Below are positions 61,405-64,000 of a stretch of 64,000 nt of DNA, piece after piece. How positions within the stretch are numbered: the first letter of the stretch is position 1; every line of letters starts with the position of its first letter. Source of the stretch: Trichopria drosophilae (Eukaryota > Arthropoda > Insecta > Hymenoptera > Diapriidae). The stretch spans positions 200,306,001 to 200,370,000 of the forward strand of contig CM059582.1 in NCBI GenBank assembly GCA_030407085.1, given 5' to 3'. Position numbers and translations under genes: made by a program. Below the pieces are notes generated by a model, which did no database searches, was not told where the DNA came from, and saw only the letters and a list, made by a program, of their open reading frames with translations.

Positions 61405-62906
61405 CCCAAGCAGCAAAACAGGGCGAAATTACCTCTTTTCGACCTTCCATTAGGGCGAGATATTTTCTCGACCACACAATATTTACCTAAATTAGAAGTC
61501 GAATTACGGTAAGTGGGGAAAAAAGTGGAAGTAAATTTACGGTCGAAATTAGGTAATGGAGAGCATTTTTCCCAATAGGTCGAAGTCCGAATTTGGTCAA
61601 ATGGACCTGTACGTGGTCGGAAATTGGTAATATTTAGGTAATATTTACCTCTTTTCGACCTATAAGTCGACATTGTTCTCCGTGTAGATTATATTTTTTT
61701 TTCCTTCGTGTTCGCAGTTGACAAGCCTGTATATTTATGTTATTATATATTCTCATTATATGGCAGTACTGTAAAACTCTAAAATTTGTCCAAATGGTTC
61801 CTCCATGCTTGCACCCAAACACAAGCCAGCAATAAAACAAATAATTACGGATGATGGTAAGTAATTGCAAATGAAATTGACTCGAGAAGTAGTATATTTC
61901 GAAAATTTTTGTAATTGTTGTGAAAAGTATGTCAATATTATTTTGCATTTTAATCATCTGGTAATGATTTTTTCGAATTTGTACAATGAAAATGATAAAA
62001 AAGATGTATTATTTTACTTGATACGTTCAAAAGAATATCAGAATTATATTATTTAATAACGGGAGAATATTACAGGTTATGTTCGTTATTACATGGCGGA
62101 TAATGATTTCCTGGCGTGTTTATGAATTTCGACCTCATAGTCGAAGATAAGACCTCACCTTCCTTAAAGTATAAATTACTTGCCCTTGAGGTAAAATTTA
62201 CTTATTTAGGGAATTTTTACTTCAAAGTTGTGAAATCATCAGAAGCATCTTCCAGAAAATTATCCGTGGGAACATCTCTAGAAGAACTTGACGGTTGCCT
62301 TTGTGTCTCCAGATTGCTTTTTTTTCTATAAAATGTCGATGAAAATCGGAACGGTTTTCTTCGAGTCATCGCGGTTTGAATTTTAGTTCAGACTGACGTA
62401 TGCACAGTTTGAGGTTAGGTTATTTTGTGTAAAAGTGACTTATGCGCATTGTATATATGTCGTCGGCTAACCTTCTTAGTCGAAATGCCCAATAAGTAAT
62501 TTTCCGCGGTAAATTCGACTTTCAGGTTAAAATCTAGCCAGGTTATGAAGTCTTAGTTTCCCAATATTGACCAATTAAGACATTTCGCCCTAATGGTCAG
62601 AATAAGGTAATTTTGCATGGTCATATAGCCTTCCAAGTGGACTGTAATATTGACTTAAAAGTCTATTCGATTATGAAGACATATTTTTGGTCACAATTTG
62701 GGAATTTTAACCTCATTTATAACTTTAAAGTCACATAACTTTCTAGGCATATTTTAGGAAATATTTACGTACTTTTCGCCCTATATTCTCGACTATAAAG
62801 ACTTTTTGACTTTTAAGACAGTTATTAGGTCGAAAATTGGTCAATTTTACTCCATTAGGGCATTTTGACTTTGGCTTGGTCGAAATGACTAGGATTGCTG
62901 CTTGGG
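61405..62906. mobile_element. 1.5-kb element with TIR CCCAAGCAGCAA
   Basis: CCCAAGCAGCAA (61405-61416) and TTGCTGCTTGGG (62895-62906) are perfect inverted termini. The flanks TTA and TAA extend the match to 15 bp, and a TA target duplication is the simplest reading. About 280 bp inside the left end and 770 bp inside the right end are filled with degenerate words such as GGTCGAAATTAGGTAAT, TATTTACCTCTTTTCGACC and CCTAATGG on both strands. The middle (about 61690-62100) is ordinary AT-rich DNA. No transposase frame is present, and the minus frame 61392-61673 is an artefact of the words. A non-autonomous DNA element is the best description. Confidence 0.65.
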
Positions 62907-62996
62907 TAATCCTTTATTTTTCTTTATATAATTAACACATTAAATAAACCATAATGCGGGAATCTTTTTATTTTAAAATTAAACTAGGCAATTGCA

Positions 62997-63389
62997 ATGA
63001 ATGTAAACAAGCGAATTTTAAAATCAAATAAGTTATTTCAAATATTAATAAATCAAAATTGGGACATTTTGGAAGTTCAATTTAATCCTCACAAAACAAC
63101 AAATTCTATACAATCCAAACCAAAAATTATTAAAAAAAAAGAAATTCTAGATATAGAAACAAAATGTTACAATAGAAGAATATCTGAAACTATACATATA
63201 AAATTACAAAAACAACCTTTAAATGCCATTGAAGAGTCGTTTCGCTAATCCGAAACATACGAGGATATTATTGATCGTTTGAAAAATTGTTTTTCGCAAA
63301 CGAATGAACAACAAATTCAAATAAATAGGACACCCATTCAAGATACAGATATTCATAGTGAAGATGATCGCGAGTCCATCGAAACGTAG
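62997..63389 (+). pseudogene. GIY-YIG/Penelope-like C-terminal coding remnant
   Basis: One frame runs from ATG 62997 to TAG 63387-63389 with a single TAA at 63246-63248. It reads NWDILEVQF early, then EILDIETKCYNRRISETIHI followed by KLQKQPLNAIEE, a stop, and ETYEDIIDRLKNCF, with an acidic tail HSEDDRESIET. The order DIE-x-YxxRxISExIHIK-x(n)-LN-x(n)-Y-x-DI resembles the end of GIY-YIG nuclease domains attached to insect retroelement ORFs (Penelope-type). The catalytic N-terminal GIY and YIG residues are not present here. Identification is by remembered pattern only. Confidence 0.4.
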
Positions 63390-64000
63390 CGGTTTCGTTT
63401 TTTACCAACAAAAATATTCGTAAGGCCTAAGCCGTTAACTAAATTCCATTTTCATCGACCTACGCTAAACGTATTAATATCAAAAATTATTCTAATCTGA
63501 AAAGGGAGCAACATAAAAATGTTCGGTTTACACATTCGTAATTAATAGACAGTATGGACACACATCACTGACCTCACGCTGCAGATCAAGTACCAGAAAA
63601 ATTCTTCATATCCAAATTAATGCGAAAGTTAAATTTAACCTACTCCAAATGATCAGATGCAAGAGAACATTCTTCGTCTTCAAGGATGATCTCTTTCTGT
63701 CTCTCCAGGAGCAAACACGATTTTTACGTGCCGTATCTTCGAGATTCTTTGGGAAAATTGAGAAATGAAAAACCAAGGATAAGATGTTTAATTTTTCATG
63801 TATTAGTGATCATGTTGATCCCTTCATGAATGGCTTGGCGTTAATTCATGCGAGCTATTTCCGTTTCGACTCTTGAATACTACAGCTATCCTTATTTTAG
63901 TAACTATTATCATACAATGTATTTTTATTTTCTGAAAAATTATCAAAAACATAGTTTTATTCAGTAAAATGTAGTTGTTAATTTTCAAATAACGTAAACG
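63390..64000. other. No gene recognised
   Basis: Mixed-composition sequence to the window edge, with only short interrupted frames. Confidence 0.45.

Noticed and set aside
61392..61673. 93-codon minus-strand frame
   Set aside because: Lies inside the TCGAAATTAGG word array of the CCCAAGCAGCAA element and begins at its edge.

Overview
The window looks like gene-poor, AT-rich insect nuclear DNA. Three degenerate arrays of the arthropod telomere pentamer TTAGG/CCTAA support an insect, as do remnants of insect-type retroelements and dense short inverted-repeat elements. A hymenopteran fits best by general resemblance, but that is inference. No complete protein-coding gene is visible. The best host coding signal is one terminal exon on the minus strand (41684-41912), with a branch point, a 3' splice site, a stop codon and a downstream poly(A) signal. 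Its other exons lie beyond an intron or outside the window.

Layout. 0-5 kb: a degraded minus-strand coding fragment at the left edge, AT-rich filler, a 93-bp tandem repeat. 5.4-13.3 kb: several inverted-repeat elements, including one with AGATTCT-type motif arrays and one packed with the palindrome CAGTACTG. 13-28 kb: mostly unremarkable AT-rich DNA with a 180-bp tandem duplication, a CpG-rich island (22.6-23.2 kb) and fold-back arrays of a TCTGGTTTTTGAA motif. 28.3-31.6 kb: a diverged GATGAT-rich satellite that switches orientation twice. 31.9-33.4 kb: an inverted-repeat structure enclosing a tRNA-Lys primer-binding site, the mark of an LTR retrotransposon. 36.5-38.9 kb: two telomeric-type arrays pointing outward around 2.2 kb. 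39-43 kb: palindromic dispersed repeats and the terminal exon. 44-49 kb: repeats, a 77-bp element with perfect 14-bp termini, a third telomeric-type array. 49.8-55 kb: a piggyBac-like MITE, a captured LINE fragment between long duplications, an ORF1-only LINE copy and a 5'-truncated LINE ORF2 end. 57-63 kb: more palindromic repeats, a CpG-rich island, a 1.5-kb element with TIR CCCAAGCAGCAA, and a GIY-YIG/Penelope-like coding remnant.

Most interesting pattern. Several elements in the window (5.4, 10.9, 46.6, 54.0 and 61.4 kb) begin with CCC and carry short terminal inverted repeats. Three of the terminal sequences resemble CCC(A/G)(A/G)(A/G)CAGC. The interior of each is filled with its own short motif, often palindromic (CAGTACTG, GAAGATCTTC, GGGATGTCC-like, TCGAAATTAGGTAAT-like). 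This suggests a group of non-autonomous DNA elements sharing one architecture but carrying different motif arrays. No transposase is visible in any of them.

How parts work together: apart from the single terminal exon there is no operon or pathway here. The window records transposition, fold-back formation and repeat-mediated repair.
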